From Cristatella mucedo (taxonomy: Eukaryota > Bryozoa > Phylactolaemata > Cristatellidae): a DNA stretch of 64,000 nucleotides. Location of the stretch: assembly GCA_009760855.2 (NCBI GenBank), contig WPIO01000127.1:379501-443500 (forward strand), in the 5' to 3' direction. The notes beneath the pieces were generated by a model, which saw only the letters and a list, made by a program, of their open reading frames with translations, did not search any database and was not told the origin of the DNA. Below are positions 1 to 12,049 of this stretch, one piece after another (position 1 is the stretch's first letter; each line of letters opens with the position of its first letter). The translations under genes were made by a program, and so were the position numbers.

Positions 1-1559
1 TAGACTTTTGCCTGTTACAGGAATAAGTCCGGCTTTGTGACTTTAATTGCATGCAGGTCTACAGAACGGAAATAAATGCTGATTTGCTAGCCGGTAGCGA
101 GCAGTGAGAATGGATGCTGAGAGTAGGAAATGCCAAAAGGAAAAATCCTCTAAGAAGAGGAAAAGGTTAAGAAATTACAAAGTTCATGAACTTTGATAGA
201 CACTGATCCCGCTTGGAGGTTGAAATTTGCGAAGAACTGATGTGCGATAATACCAAGAAGCAAAGAGAGAAACTAATAGAAGTAACAGCAGACATGGCTT
301 TGTACCTCCGAAACTGAAGCCGGAGTGGTTTTTCTATCCGATAGGTCAGTCGGAATCTAACGGCCACACGACAAGCAAAATCTGAAACGTTCTATTAATT
401 TAATATTTTAAGTCTAGTCTTATTCCAAGGCCTTGTCAGAAAAATTAAATATGCATCGAGATAACAAATAGGGAGTCGTTAGCCAGCTATAAGCGGCCGT
501 GAACAGATACTTTTGTTGACCAAGTTCAGTTTCAAACCAGCTTATATATTTATATTCAAAGTTACCAAAGTTCAGAGCTGGTTATTTTGTGTAACCGGCA
601 TTCAGAACCCCATTAACTAGAGCGGTCGAACGGCCAAGCTTGGAGACGTTAAGATGAAGTCGAGCCTGTGCTTGAGTAAAAGTCTCTGGTACGAACTCAT
701 GTACGTAAGCACACTTCGGGACCATGATATACCGCCCAGGAAACTCGGAAGTCAGGTTGTCGGAAAAACCCTGTAGACACAGAAAATTCCGTAAGCTCGA
801 TTGCATCGATCGACTCGTTGGTGCTGGACGCTTAGTAGCTGCTAAATGAAGAGGGAATTCTGCTCTGAGTGACTTGTTGTCTATTACAACGTGGAATAGG
901 TCATAGGCCACGCACTTGTAGGGCTCTTGCAGCCACTTTGACTGTGGCCTCGCAGCCTAGCAGTGTGGGGACGAGGCCGAACAGCCTATCGAGGTCGGTT
1001 GAAGCTTGCTGCTCGTGTGCATAATAAAAAAGAGAGTTGGTACTCGCTATCGGGCAAACGTAATGTCTCTTGTCGCCTTAGCTAATCCTTCGTTTGTGAA
1101 AAGTTAGCATTATTAGCAATGAGTGTCATCGCCATGCTTGGCTTCTAATCCCGGCAACGTCAGAATATATATATAAACTTAAAAAGGCCGCTTCAAGAAA
1201 AACGTGTCCCACATATTTGGCTCCTGCGCTTTGATTCAATGACGAAAGAAATGAGAATTCACGGTAAGTACCCAGAACTTCGCCAGTTGTCTAAAGCGAG
1301 CAGATTCAGTTCTTCGTCAGGCGGTATTGTACCTGCTGCTGCTAAGAGGTTCCAAGCTCTTGACCTATTCCATTACTATCAGTAGCTTACAACCAAGACT
1401 ACGTGTCAAAGCATCTGCAATAATACTAACTTGGGGAAATAATAGATATAATTAAAATGTCTTGCAATTTAATAATATCAAAAACTAATAGCAATATAGA
1501 AAAATGTGTAGAAACAAAGTAAGTAAAAGACAATAAAGTTAAAAGTGCTATATGTTTGA
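1..1559. other. No recognisable gene; one unassigned open frame
   Basis: No retroelement or known domain is recognised here. The minus strand is open for 109 codons at 582-911. Its second half could follow a splice acceptor, because a pyrimidine-rich stretch ending in CTACAG lies about 150 bases into the frame. It holds two cysteines and no motif I know. Codon use and composition do not decide whether it codes. It lies downstream, on the same strand, of the lectin-type exons at 4.6-62.6 kb, so a further exon of that gene is possible but unproven. Confidence 0.25.
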
Positions 1560-2575
1560 ACCTGACATCTCGATGACATCATAACATGGATGGCAGAAAA
1601 CTTTCTTAAATAGAATGACAATAAAACCAGCTTACTAATTATGCTCAAACCAAGTGTGATTCATAAATTAGAAAGTCTAACCCTCAAAATGGGCTCGGTC
1701 AGTATATCTCCTGTAGAGTCTGCAGGCAATCTAGGCTTCATGTTCCAAAGTGACCGTTCGTTAGGCGACCACTTCAGCTCCACGATCAAGTCTACCTACT
1801 TTCAGCTATGTAAAATAGCCAAAATTCAGGCTTTTTTAGATAGGGATGCCACATCAAAGTTGGTCCTTGCATTTGTGACATCCCGTCTTGACCTCTGTAA
1901 CTCACTGCTTGCTGGTCTACTGGCCTGTGCAATCGGGTGCTAACAGTTGATGCGAAGATTTACAGCTTGGGTTGTCTGTTGCGAGCATCGCTTTTGCCGT
2001 ATTACACCACTTCTTGCCGACCTGTACTGGTTACCAGTCAAGCAAGGCATCGACTTCAAGGTTTTGTCGCTTACTTTTTGGTCCCTTCATTCTTTGGCTC
2101 AAGCCTCCCAATCAGATCTACTGCGTCACCAGGCTAAGAATCGTGCCACCGGGCTTACGGAATCTAACTGTTTACCTATATCTCTTACAATCCTTAAATT
2201 CTTTGGAGACCGTGCATTTAGTTCGAACGCTCCAAAAGCCTTGAATTCACTCCCGACCTGGGTCATGATGCATCTTAAGTTGTCATAATTTAATGAGAAG
2301 CTAAAAACACAGCTATTTATGACAACATTCAGTGGGCGGCTGTTATCCGTCTTTTATGAAATTATGCGTGCTGATGCATTGCATGCTGTCACTAACCAAG
2401 CTTGCATGCTGAGCCTGTGCATGCCCCTCCTAACAATGCTATTCCTGTCATTTATTGAGCATGTACCTCTAACGATGGATAGTGCTTCCTTTGTAGCAAA
2501 GGTAAGCAGCTAGAAAGGCGTTTAATTCTCTGAGGGTGCAATATTAATGTGTTATTATTATAATTATTATGCTAT
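1560..2575 (+). mobile_element. LINE-A copy, 5'-truncated, decayed
   Basis: Translation in shifting frames gives the C-terminal third of the LINE-A reverse transcriptase protein: a decayed MAENFLK segment, then NLGFMFQSD, the region around AFVTSRLDLCNSLL, and GDRAFSSNAPKALNSLPT. The copy ends in the family signature, a TTCTCTGAGGGTGC arm followed by a TTA-rich tail. Frameshifts near 1940 and 2290 and several stops make it inactive. The 5' end was lost before or at insertion, as is usual for LINEs. Confidence 0.85.
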
Positions 2576-3271
2576 CAGTGTTTTGCCTGAAATCAAAGCC
2601 CGATAATTTGGAGCCATCATCGTCACGACTTCAAAAAATTCTATTCAAACATAGCAATGTCCTATTCATTTTAGGGAAAAGGTACAAACGGTCATACAAG
2701 TAGTGGTACGTTTTTAAACATAATTTAGCCAAAAGAAAGATTAACGAAATAGGTTAATTAATTATGTTGGGCAATACAACTGAAATTATACAATAGGTAC
2801 TGATAGCCTACCGGCACTAATTTCGCATATGAAGTTTTGAATTTTCTGTATCTTTTCACTGGCAAAACTTGCTGGTGACGATTTCCCCAAGTAAATAAGT
2901 AAAGCTTGATAGTCGATATTTCCTGATGCAGTTTTCTGGTAAGTCGTGTGACTTAACGAACTGTGCGACCCATCCTCATTTCTGTAGTATATACTGTGCT
3001 TGTAGTTCCAGGTTCCTAAAATAACAGCATTCAGTTGTCACGTGGTTGTGGCTGAAGCAAGAATCAACCAGGCAATTTAAGTGAAAAGGGCGCCCAAATA
3101 CGGAGAAGTATTTGTGTAAAAGCATCTCAGTGCCACTCGCATGCTGCATAATTACTCAAAGACCATATGAACCGGAAAACCATGCGGAGGTATCTTCGTA
3201 ACAATGTAGCTGCTTTAGTTTAGAGAGATATCCGAACTGATACATTTCAACTACATTGTGCATCGGAGTTA
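2576..3271. other. No feature recognised
   Basis: AT-rich sequence with no domain, repeat tail or convincing splice-flanked frame on either strand. Confidence 0.4.
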
Positions 3272-3361
3272 CGAGCAGCAGAGAGATCAAGTTCTCTTAA
3301 GGTGCAATGCAAATTAATGATTTTGTTATATTATATATATTATATTATATGTTATATTATA
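3272..3361 (+). mobile_element. LINE-A 3' tail relic
   Basis: The stretch GAGAGATCAAGTTCTCTTAA matches the hairpin core of LINE-A 3' ends. It is followed by a decayed AT-rich tail. Only the last ~80 bases of the element remain, so the call rests on the tail signature alone. Confidence 0.5.
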
Positions 3362-4475
3362 CTCTGATAGGCCCATGACTCTCAAGACTGCTGCAGCTAG
3401 GCTTGCTATCAAAAGACACCCAGCTTTCTTATAAGTTTATATGCCCAGGGCTTACAAGGAATTTGTGACTTTGCTCTCTTCTGGCACTTTACAGACCTGC
3501 AATTACTAGCCAATACACTATATGCACTATAAGAAATCGGGATGTAAATACAGACTAAATTCCCATTTGCAAGCAGAAATAAAAGTTTTCTTACAGTAGT
3601 AAGAAATTAATTGGGTTCCCTGGTTCCCTCGGATCAAGCTATGGTTGTGAATTAGTCAATCAAGGGCACTATTGACCAATATTTGACTCTTTTCTGTCCC
3701 AGTTTGAAAGCGGTCGGCGATCGGTCACAGAAGGGGAAATGTTTGCACAGATTAATGAATATAAACTCCTTGCTGGATGAATTGAGCAGAGTTGTAAAAG
3801 CTTTCTGAGTCGATCTGTGAAAATGGTATATTTTAGCTCTCACTTTGATATAAGCATCTGCTTCCATAGCTATTGTACACGTAGTTTAAAGTCTACTGTC
3901 ACATCTATTCAGTTGTGAACAAATACTCACCGGAAGAATACAGTTGCTTGTTGTTAAGCATATCAAAAAATCTTAAGCTTTTGAGTAAATAACTTGAAGA
4001 CTGCGCTTCTAAATGATTGCATTGTGCAATGATGGCTAATTTTATGAAAAGCCCTATGCAAGTCCACATTCATGAGCGATGACACGCCTATCCTCAAAAT
4101 TTAAGAGATCTTCGGCATTTATCTTGATATTGCTTCTCCTAATTAATTATAGAATTGAACTGAGTCAAGATATATAAATTGACAAGCTTTTTTCTTTATG
4201 TTAGAATTACTCAATGACTCTGAAACTCAAATACAGTAACCCATTTTTCTAATGTTTAAGTTACAGTTTCCCCATATCTGATGCAGCAATTGATCTCCAC
4301 CAATTATTACAGCCTGCAGATTTTTCAAACCTGCGCCACTTATCCAAGTTACTTGCATTGTGAATTTTCCATAACAAGCAATTTCTCTTATTAAGTAACT
4401 CGCGATAGATAAATGATTTTTTTGTGTTGCATTCAAAATTTGAAACAATCCTTTACTGAAGACAGAGTTAAGCTG
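3362..4475. other. No secure gene; possible small minus-strand exons
   Basis: The second half of CTLD-4 should lie in or below this stretch on the minus strand, but I could not find it. A strong-looking minus-strand donor (GTGAGT, near 3931) closes a 26-codon phase-1 frame, and a frame at 3652-3867 lies near an acceptor-like TTTCACAG. Neither shows a known domain. Confidence 0.3.
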
Positions 4476-4549
4476 TCAAGTTATCGTTGCGACCAATATC
4501 CGGACTCAACACGTGTTGAGTCCGGATATTGGCCGCAAAGATAACTTGA
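4476..4549. repeat. 74-bp near-perfect palindrome
   Basis: Two 37-base arms meet without a spacer at the centre ACAC|GTGT (between 4512 and 4513). By eye only two positions fail to pair. The inner 40 bases, from CCAATATCCGG outward-in, are a perfect palindrome. It lies on the intron side of the CTLD-4 exon, about 40 bases beyond its splice donor at 4587. It could extrude as a cruciform or fold as a hairpin in the pre-mRNA. It may be a small fold-back element, but no target-site duplication was identified. Confidence 0.9.
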
Positions 4550-4586
4550 ACTTTATTACTCAGTCACGTAATGAGTGAATACTCAC

Positions 4587-4796
4587 CAGTCCAAAATGAT
4601 GCTGAAGAAGATGCCAATAACCAATAAAGGGTATTGAGATGTATGCTTTCAGCGTTGCTGTTAATGACTACCGTATATCCTCCAAGAGCTGCACATTCTA
4701 GCATTGATAGCCGGTAGTTTTTCATGTAGCTACTTTTGAACAGGTAGCAGCTTCCTCCGAAGTTCATCAAATTCTCAGAATTGCAGTACGTATCAT
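4587..4796 (-). CDS. C-type lectin domain exon (CTLD-4, first half)
   Basis: On the minus strand an acceptor (TTCTTCCTAG) precedes, and a donor (G|GTGAGT) follows, a 210-base frame. It starts and ends in phase 1. The peptide has the N-terminal half of a C-type lectin fold: an early Cys (TYCNSEN), GGSCYLF, the helix cysteine in SMLECAALGGYTVV, and the core ending SFWTG, where the WIG motif usually lies. The C-terminal half, with the WND-like strand and last cysteines, is expected at lower coordinates and was not found. The splice pattern matches CTLD-2, which also breaks in phase 1. The likely role is extracellular ligand binding. Confidence 0.75.
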
Positions 4797-5639
4797 CTAG
4801 GAAGAAATTATGTCATGCAGTATGTATAATCGAGGTAGCAATTACGTCAAGTGACAGCAAAATACTAGAATGAGAAAGCTGACAAGTGAGGTTAATGAAT
4901 AAGTAGATGCACAATTTTAGTGAATTGAAACCACAATATGTGTCCATTTAGCGTACAAAGCCCTTCAATTTTTGACTTATCCCTGAGAACATTCCTTGCA
5001 AAACATCAACACAGCGTTAAGAAAAAAATAACTAGGTTTTGTCACAAATGACCAGCAAACCTGGTCGAATGAATCCAAATTAAAGATTTTTTAGAAGATC
5101 GGAATTAATCTCAACACATGCAAAGAATTTCCATCTACACTCTAATAGGCGCTCTTGTAACCGGTATACTGCAATGGTGTGCAATTGTTACGTATTTCAA
5201 AGTGACATTCTTCTGGTAAAACTACTCCAAGTGAGTGAATTGATGTGCATTAGTGCAGGTGATTATGCCGATGCTAAGCCTGCGCGAAGTCGGGAAGTTT
5301 TCTCGGCTCCAAGTCGCACTGATCCCATTCAAGGGCGATCCTTCATGATAGATACCAAAGATTGGTAAAGCTGAGCTCTTTATGTCACGGCTTGAATCTT
5401 GACTTTCCGGATATCTACTGTCATCGTGCGATGACAATCAGATTTCAGCGTATTGTTGACCGGAAGATTTGGTTATCTGACCAGGTGCCAGCTGCTAGCA
5501 GCTCAAAAAAGTCCGATATTTTATATATTTTATATTTTACATTTATATCAGGTCATTTGAAGTTGAATTTGGCAGCGACGGCGCCTCCCTATCTGGATAC
5601 TGCTGCACGTAGTTCCAGCTTGCGTGTTCAGCTACGTTT
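4797..5639. other. No secure feature
   Basis: Open frames overlap on both strands at 5174-5658. They are too short and too mutually antisense to call. Around 5590-5655 the plus strand reads a faint APPYLD-like phrase recalling LINE protein C-termini, so part may be a decayed LINE. Confidence 0.3.
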
Positions 5640-5894
5640 ACTTTCCTTACTTCGTTGACTGTGCTCCTGACTCAGTAATGCTTCGAACCTAGCCTGTGAT
5701 TCACTAACCATACTCACAGGTTGACACGGTTCACTTCACCCCAGACGATGCTATTCTTGTCGTTTATCAAGTACGATATCACTCATCATTCGATTGCATA
5801 CTTCGTTGCACAAAATCTAAAGTGCCTAGAAAGAGATTGAGTTCTCTGAGGGCACTTTATAAAGTGTATTATTATTTTGATTATCATTACTGCT
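5640..5894 (+). mobile_element. LINE-A 3' end fragment
   Basis: Untranslated 3' region of LINE-A. The hairpin is well kept: left arm AGTGCCTAGAAAGAGATT, then GAGTTCTCTGAGGGCACTTT, followed by a TTATTATTTTG tail. No coding part survives. Confidence 0.75.
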
Positions 5895-6424
5895 AAGATT
5901 GAGCCCTTGGCTACTATTTTCCAAAGAAAAGCCAATATGGCTTTCAGGGCACTATAGAAGACTCGTTATCATTTAGCCTACCTAGCTGAACTGCTGCAAC
6001 AGTTCCAGCCTGTTCGCGCCCTCAGGTACTGTGTGGACAATAAATTAGCAGTCCCATTCCTACGCTTAAAGACAGTTGGCGACAGAGCTTTAGCTCTGCA
6101 GGTCCTAGACTGTGGAACTCGCTTCCACAATTCTTACACAACGACATCCACTCTCCAACTGCCGACTATGGCACATCTTTTTCAGCGGTCCCGAACTGCT
6201 ACTTCTATGCTACTCACTACCTCAACTGCTCTCCTGACTCTGCTATGCTTCCCACTTTCTCTTTGTTGCGTGAGACTAAGTCTGTTGGCTACCGAATGCG
6301 TACCGAAAGCCGCTTAGGCTGTGAGTGTGCTATACAAAACTCTCCTGCGTAACAACCACATGGTCTTTATGACTTTGTGGAGTTACTGGCGAAGATACAT
6401 TACATTAAATTACATTACACATTA
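5895..6424 (+). mobile_element. LINE-B 3' fragment
   Basis: Matches the C-terminal part and 3' end of LINE-B: phrases such as YLAELLQQFQPVRALR, DNKLAVPFLRLKTVGDR and RLWNS survive across frames. The copy ends in a GACTTTGTGGAGTTACTG block and a run of ACATT units. An internal deletion follows the CCAAAGAAA start. It sits directly after a LINE-A end, so two elements abut. Confidence 0.85.
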
Positions 6425-6719
6425 CTAAGTCATTGAGGGATTGTGGAGTTATAAAGAGAGATTTATATAAAAAATTATTGATTCCCATTTGAAGTAGTTT
6501 CTTAGTAAAAAACCACCAGTGTTTGGCGTGATAAGGTTGATTATTGGAAGCTACCAAACATTCGTTTAAGTTTTCTTTGCCAGAACTATGATTTAAATTG
6601 ACTTGATGGCAAAGGAAAATACGAAGAACTGCAATAAGTAAAATAGCTCAAATAAGAGGCGGTGCTTTAGTGAGAACATACAATCCTCACAAGTTAAGTT
6701 TGTGGAGACGACAGGAATA

Positions 6720-9011
6720 TTGCAAGTTCAATCAAAGTCTTAGTTTTCAAAGTCGCGCAAATTTCTTTCAATTTCCAAAAAACTCTTAAGGATGCACTGG
6801 GTTAAGCACAGGCTCGAACGTCGTTTCAAGAAATCGGGGTCTTATGTAGATCTAGTCATTTTCAAAGACTTCGTTTGAGTTTACAACCAAAGGCTTAAAA
6901 AACCAGGGTTTCTTTTTTCATCCGAAAGCTAAATTCCTGCCAGTCGGACACTAAACAGATTTATAAGACAGTAACTCATTTACTGGCCTATGCTGAGAGG
7001 TCTGATTCCCCAAATATTTGTAAGGGCTCGGCAAAAAAGTTTTCAGCCTTCTTTACTGAAAGAATTGTGCACATTAATGCCTCATTTAAACCCCCTTCGA
7101 CTAAAGCAATCGCAGTTCCGCAACTTGTGACCTTCCTAAAAGGGTTCTCCGAGGTTTCTGCATGGTGCTGTGGCTACTTTAACAAGGTCTAGCAAAAAGA
7201 GCTCGTCTTCCGAAGACCCTAAACCTTCATCTCTGTGGTCTTCACTTGCAGACCAACTTAGCCCTGCTATAACCAAGATTTTTAATGCTTCTTTGGGAAA
7301 AGGGGTCGTCCCCAAGTCCTTCAAATCGGCAATCGTTAGACCTATTCTTAAAAAGCCTGGATTAGACACAGAGGTCCTAGCAAACTATCGTCCAGTTTCC
7401 GTTCTTCAGTTCTTATCAAAGATTCTTGAAAAAATTGTTGCTAAGCAGCTAGTTGAACATATTGAATATAAGGGAATGTCAGAAACATTTCAATCAGGGT
7501 TCAAGAGGCAGCACTCTACTGAAACTGCTCTCCTCCGTGTTAACAATGACATTCTTCGTGGCAACGACGACGGGAATGTCACTGCCCTAGCTCTGCTAGA
7601 TCTGTCTGCTGCCTTCGACACCATTGATCACGAAGTTCTGCTTGAACTTGAACGATTGAGAGACGAACTGGCGTGGATCTACTTATGCATGCTGTCTGAC
7701 AGACGAAGCACTGGCGTGGTTTAAATCCTACCATATTTGTCGTTTGTTTTTTCGTGTTCAATCCGTGTCGTGTGGGGGTCAGGTCTCAGACACGTTTAAT
7801 CCGTGTCGTGTGGGGGGGTCATGAGAAAGGTCACCGTGGAGTCCCTCAAGGGTCTGTACTCGGTCCCTTGCTGTTCTCCCTTTATACACAACCTCTGGGA
7901 AAAGTGATTAAGGCCCATGGAATAGGATATCACTTCTATGTTTACGATACTCAGTTGTATTTTTCATTTAAACCGTCGGAATCTGCTGCGGCAACTGAGA
8001 AACTGAATGCACGCCTTGCCGATATTCAATGCTGAATGTCGGAAAACTTCCTAAAATTAAATGATGATCAAACCGAACTGATGCTCATAGGACACCCTAA
8101 GCGTGTCCCTGGATTAAAAGCTCGCTATGTCGCTGGATTAAAAGGCTTTTCTCTTCTAATAGGTGATGCTATCGTGCGACCATCACGAGGTGCTCGAAAT
8201 TTGGGTGTCGTTTTCGACATTTGTCTCAATTTTAAGACCTTCATTCCAAAGACTGCTTCCACAGCTAGCCATCACGTCCGAGCCCAAATCCAAGATTAGA
8301 AGCTGTCTTCCACAGTTGCTTGAAAAAAATTAACTAGCTCCTTAGTTCTGTCTCTGCTCTATTATTGTATTATTATTTTTGGCTGGGCTACCAAAGAAAG
8401 CTATTAAGCCACTGCAGCTGATTATGAATATGGCTGAAGGGCTGGTCTTCAAGTCCCAGAAGTTTGAGCTCGTGTCTCCTTTGTTAAAAGAGCTAAGATA
8501 GATGCCGGTCGAGCAACGGATACAAAGCAAAGCTCTCATGCTGACCCACAAGACCCGCCATGGCTTGGCTCCTCCATACCTAGCTGAACAGCTGCATCAG
8601 TTTCAGCCTGTTCGCACCCTCAGGTCCTGTGTGGACAATAAAGTAGCTGTCCTATTCCTCAGATTAAAGACCGTTGGCGACAGAAGCTTTAGCTCTGCAG
8701 GTCCTAGACTGTGGAACTCGCTTCCACAGTTGTTATGTACCGACAACTACTCTCCTACTGCCGACTATCGCACATCCTTTTCAGAGGTCGTGAGCTGCTA
8801 TTTCCATGCTGTTCACTAACTCATCTGCTCTCTTGACTCAGCTATGTTCCCACTCTCTCTTTGGTGAGTGAGACGAAGTCTGTTGGCTACCGAATGCATA
8901 CCGAAAGCCGCATAGGCTGTGAGTGTGCTATACAAAACTCCTCTGCGAAACACCCACGTGGTCTGTCTGACCTTGTGAAGTTACAGACGGAGATACAAAT
9001 TACATTCATTA
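6720..9011 (+). mobile_element. LINE-B copy, 5'-truncated, inactive
   Basis: Collinear with the 24.4-26.6 kb LINE-B copy, beginning just upstream of the reverse transcriptase. Visible landmarks are NYRPVSVLQFLSK, LDLSAAFDTIDH (catalytic motif A intact), [20 protein letters not shown], a damaged catalytic motif C (FYVYDTQLY in place of YADD), NFLKLNDDQTELMLIGH, and the C-terminal GDRSFSSAGPRLWNSLPQ. At 7660-7830 the region after motif A is scrambled, and a short block (CCGTGTCGTGTGGGGG) occurs twice. The 3' end is GGAGATACAAATTACATT. The other LINE-B copy keeps D-D in motif C but has lost the Asp of motif A. Confidence 0.9.
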
Positions 9012-9387
9012 TTTTCGTACATAAGATTGTCAAGTTGTCTGCATTATCTAATGCAGCCGACTGCTGCTGGTATTGCTTGAATTAGAATTTCCCCTACCCT
9101 TTCATTATTTGAATTAGACTCACGATGCGGCCTTAAATGCTAATAATATAGCATTTAAATCACTAATCGATTGCACTTTTTAATTGAGCTCGGTCGATGC
9201 ATAAATAAGCCATGTTTTCTGTAATAGAGCAGTAAGCTAGGCAAGGCCGTAGAATAGTAGTATTTCAGTAGGCTAGGCAAGCTGTTTTCTATCAGCACAT
9301 GCAGTGCACGTTTTTATTCTTGACCGTCAAGATACCCCCGCTCCATCAACCCGAAAACCAAAATGCAACCTTCCTAGAGCCTCATCT
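9012..9387. other. No feature recognised
   Basis: Separates a LINE-B end from a LINE-A fragment. It contains a short repeated phrase (GTAAGCTAGGCAAG / GTAGGCTAGGCAAG, about 9231 and 9270) and nothing else I recognise. Confidence 0.4.
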
Positions 9388-10088
9388 TGTCGCAGTTGCC
9401 ACACCACACCACTTCTCGCTGACCTGCACTGGCTACCAGTCAAACAACGGATCGACATCAAGGTTTTGTTGCTCACTTTTAGGTCACTTCATTCTTTGGC
9501 TCAAGCCTATCTCTCAGATATACTCCCCAATCAGGCCAAGCATCGTACCACCCGCTTTTCGGAATTCAACAGCATAAAAATACCTCGTACAAACCTCAAA
9601 TCCCTTGGAGACCGTGCATTTAGTTCGTATGCTCCCAAAGTCTGAAACTCCCTTCCGACCTGCGTCAGAACATCCCTTACCTGACCACATTTAAAAAGAA
9701 CTTAAAAGCACACCTATTTAGGACAGCATTTAGTGGGTCCTAGTGATTCGACCTTCATGTGCTTATGAAGCCATACTTATATACACACACGTGCACACAG
9801 ACACCCGATTGATGCGCAATTGTATGTGCACTATGCAAATCCCAGGTGCAAAAAACTACAGAATCCGGCATGCGTGCTGACGCTGAGCATGCTGCCACTA
9901 ACCACATTTGCATGCCGGCCGTGTACATGTCACCCCTAACCATGTTTTTCATGTGCTTATCAAGCATGATATTCCTCAGCATTCAACCGCGCTTCCCTTT
10001 GCAGCAAACGTAATGCGCCTATAGAGAGATCGAGTTCTCTGAGAGCACTTTATCAATTGCATTATTTAATTATTATCATTATTATCTT
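9388..10088 (+). mobile_element. LINE-A 3' fragment
   Basis: Begins inside the C-terminal region of the LINE-A protein (LLADLHWLPVKQRIDIKVLL is readable from about 9410). It runs through SLGDRAFSSYAPKV, the 3' untranslated region and the hairpin (GCGCCT...GTTCTCTGAGAGCACTTT) to a TTATTATC tail. Frameshifts are few, so this is a moderately young fragment. Confidence 0.85.
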
Positions 10089-10572
10089 CACTTAGACATC
10101 CTGTGAGCGGTACAAGTCCTCGGAACAAATTTTTTTTAGTGCAAACAATCTATCCCATGGTCCAATATTAGGAAACCTGTTAAAGCCGTTTATGCAGAAC
10201 GATAAATCTCGCATAATTTCGACAAAGACATTTCCCTTCAACTCAGTCTCTACCACTACTTCATAGACAGTCTCTATATTCTATTCTATATATCGTAATT
10301 AACCATTTCTCCTACTACTTCATTGATAGCTATATTGTCAACCGCAGCTGTGTCACATGTCATATCATTTTGAATTTTTCTCGTCCTGCCTGGTTCAATC
10401 TAATTGATAATGCAGGTGCATGAAAAAATTCATGGACTGAACATCTATGCTTAGAAACACCTAGAATAAAGCCGGATTAGCAGTGTCTGCAATCTGGTTT
10501 CACGTTGATTTCATAGATACAATTTAACATTTTGGCAACATAACGAGCTATTTAGGAATAGTAGGCACTTAC
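10089..10572. other. Intron-like, no feature recognised
   Basis: AT-rich sequence downstream of the X3 exon on the minus strand. No known domain or repeat tail is seen. Confidence 0.4.
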
Positions 10573-10704
10573 CTAAGATACCACAGCCGATCGGCTGTGG
10601 CAGCTTACTTCCGCCGCCGCTACTAACTGCCAAATAGGTGCCATTGTAGTAGATTCCGTTAGCATAGATGTCGTCGCAACTTGATGCAGCTTGAACTGTA
10701 TTAC
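10573..10704 (-). CDS. X module exon (X3), fibrinogen-start-like
   Basis: The acceptor is TTGCTTGTTTAG and the donor G|GTAAGTG. The 132 bases start and end in phase 1, giving 44 codons. The peptide contains SSCDDIYANGIYYNGTYLA, then a Gly/Ser-rich turn and PQPIGCGIL. The pattern Cys-x-Asp, about ten residues, G-x-Y, about fifteen residues, Cys is shared with the exons at 37396-37530 and 56315-56409. It resembles the opening strands of fibrinogen-like C-terminal domains, an assignment made from the pattern only. It lies between CTLD-3 and CTLD-4 in the same strand and phase, so it is probably part of the same transcript. Confidence 0.6.
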   Translation of the reverse strand, partial: VIQFKLHQVATTSMLTESTTMAPIWQLVAAAEVSCHSRSAVVS

Positions 10705-11795
10705 CTAAACAAGCAATAAAGAGATGGCAATTCATATAATAAGTTGCAGTCCTGTATTCTAACGATCGCCAGGATCTTTCGTATTAGAGAACTATCAGTC
10801 AGTATGCTGCCTAATCTTAACTATCTCTCACTTAAATTCATTCTATTAGATGCGAATTAATCTCAAAGAATGGAACGAAAAAGATAGTTAAATACTTCGT
10901 GTCTAGGTTATGACCATTGCCTTTATTCGGGCCTCACAGCCAGGGTTGTTATCAGCTGCTGCCGCACTCGTCTGGTCTGTCATTAAGGGCATAGCTACCG
11001 CGAAACATCACTTAGGTCCAAACTCGGTTGCCCCAGATTAAGCTCCGAATTGATTCCAAGATAGTCTCCTTTCAAATAAATCACTTCCGAGGATTGTACA
11101 GGGATGCATATATGACCTTCCTTCTACTCCAGTGCGTTTTCAAACTACTGGCTTCGAGCCGAATCCGATCGTCTTGTGGTCCACAGCATTAAATTAAAAT
11201 TGTGATCGATCTAGCCTACAGCCCGATTGGACTTAAAGACTGGAAGTTGCTTCTGGCTACCTTCACTCTCAACACTATAGTTTCACTATTTAGGCCTCAC
11301 CGAAAAACGCGTGTGTACCTATCAGCCTGACTTCGCACCACATAACTCTGTCCTTTGCAGCTTCAGCCTGCTTGTGCTGCTCTATACAAGTGCCTGAGGC
11401 GGAGCATGTTACTAGCTAAAGATAAAACTTACAGGCAGCCATTTGTGTCTTCCTAGTTGCTGTAGCTTCTTTGCCTACATCCTTATTCCTTGATCCTTGC
11501 TTGATTTTGATTGTGTCACACCAAGCATGACATTCACACTATGCACACTGATTCTCCTACGTCGAGTTGTCTAGTCAATCATGAAGCCAGAAAACGACGG
11601 ATGTAATTTCTCTAACGGCTTTACAAGCAGAACTCTCTACAAGTTTCCTTACCCATTTCAGAACTCTTTTGAAAACTAAAGTTCTTGTGAACATCAGCAT
11701 TACGATGACACGCCAGTGCACTCTAAGTTACCGTACTTTCATGCAGCACTAATGTATTGCACTACAAACGAAGCACTGACAACGACCTGCAATAC
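10705..11795. other. Intron-like, no feature recognised
   Basis: Unique-looking sequence between the X3 and CTLD-3 exons. I searched the minus strand for a WSC exon, which the order of modules elsewhere might predict, and found none. Confidence 0.35.
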
Positions 11796-12049
11796 CTGGG
11801 CTTTGCTGACAAACAATATTGCTGAATTTCCGTGAGCAGGTATCCGCAGCTAAGCTGCTCGTTGATGTGTTAAAGTATACGCAGGTGTCGTCCGTAGCTG
11901 GCGTCGTTTTTAAAATGGCTGCACCAACCAGCTGGGCATTGAAAGCCTTCGATATGTACTGCCCAGACAACTTGGATGTGACTGTCCATTGTGACAGAGT
12001 GGAGCTCCACTTGACAGCCAACCAGGCCGCATCCACTGACTGGAATTTT
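11796..12049 (-). CDS. C-type lectin domain exon (CTLD-3, second half)
   Basis: The acceptor is ATACTTACAG and the donor G|GTATTG. The 254-base frame starts in phase 2 and ends in phase 1. It reads FQSVDAAWLAVKW, SQWTVTSKLSGQYI, then DDTCVYFNTSTSSLAADTC and FSNIVCQ. The three cysteines and the final I-V-C strand fit the C-terminal half of a C-type lectin fold. No EPN/QPD or WND calcium-site motif is visible, so classical calcium-dependent sugar binding is doubtful. It joins in frame to 12351-12531. The plus-strand open frame over the same bases is its antisense shadow. Confidence 0.7.

Noticed and set aside
4227-4448. Second half of the CTLD-4 lectin domain
   Set aside because: The position is right and a W-G phrase appears, but the cysteines and strand order do not fit, and the splice phase (1) would meet a stop.
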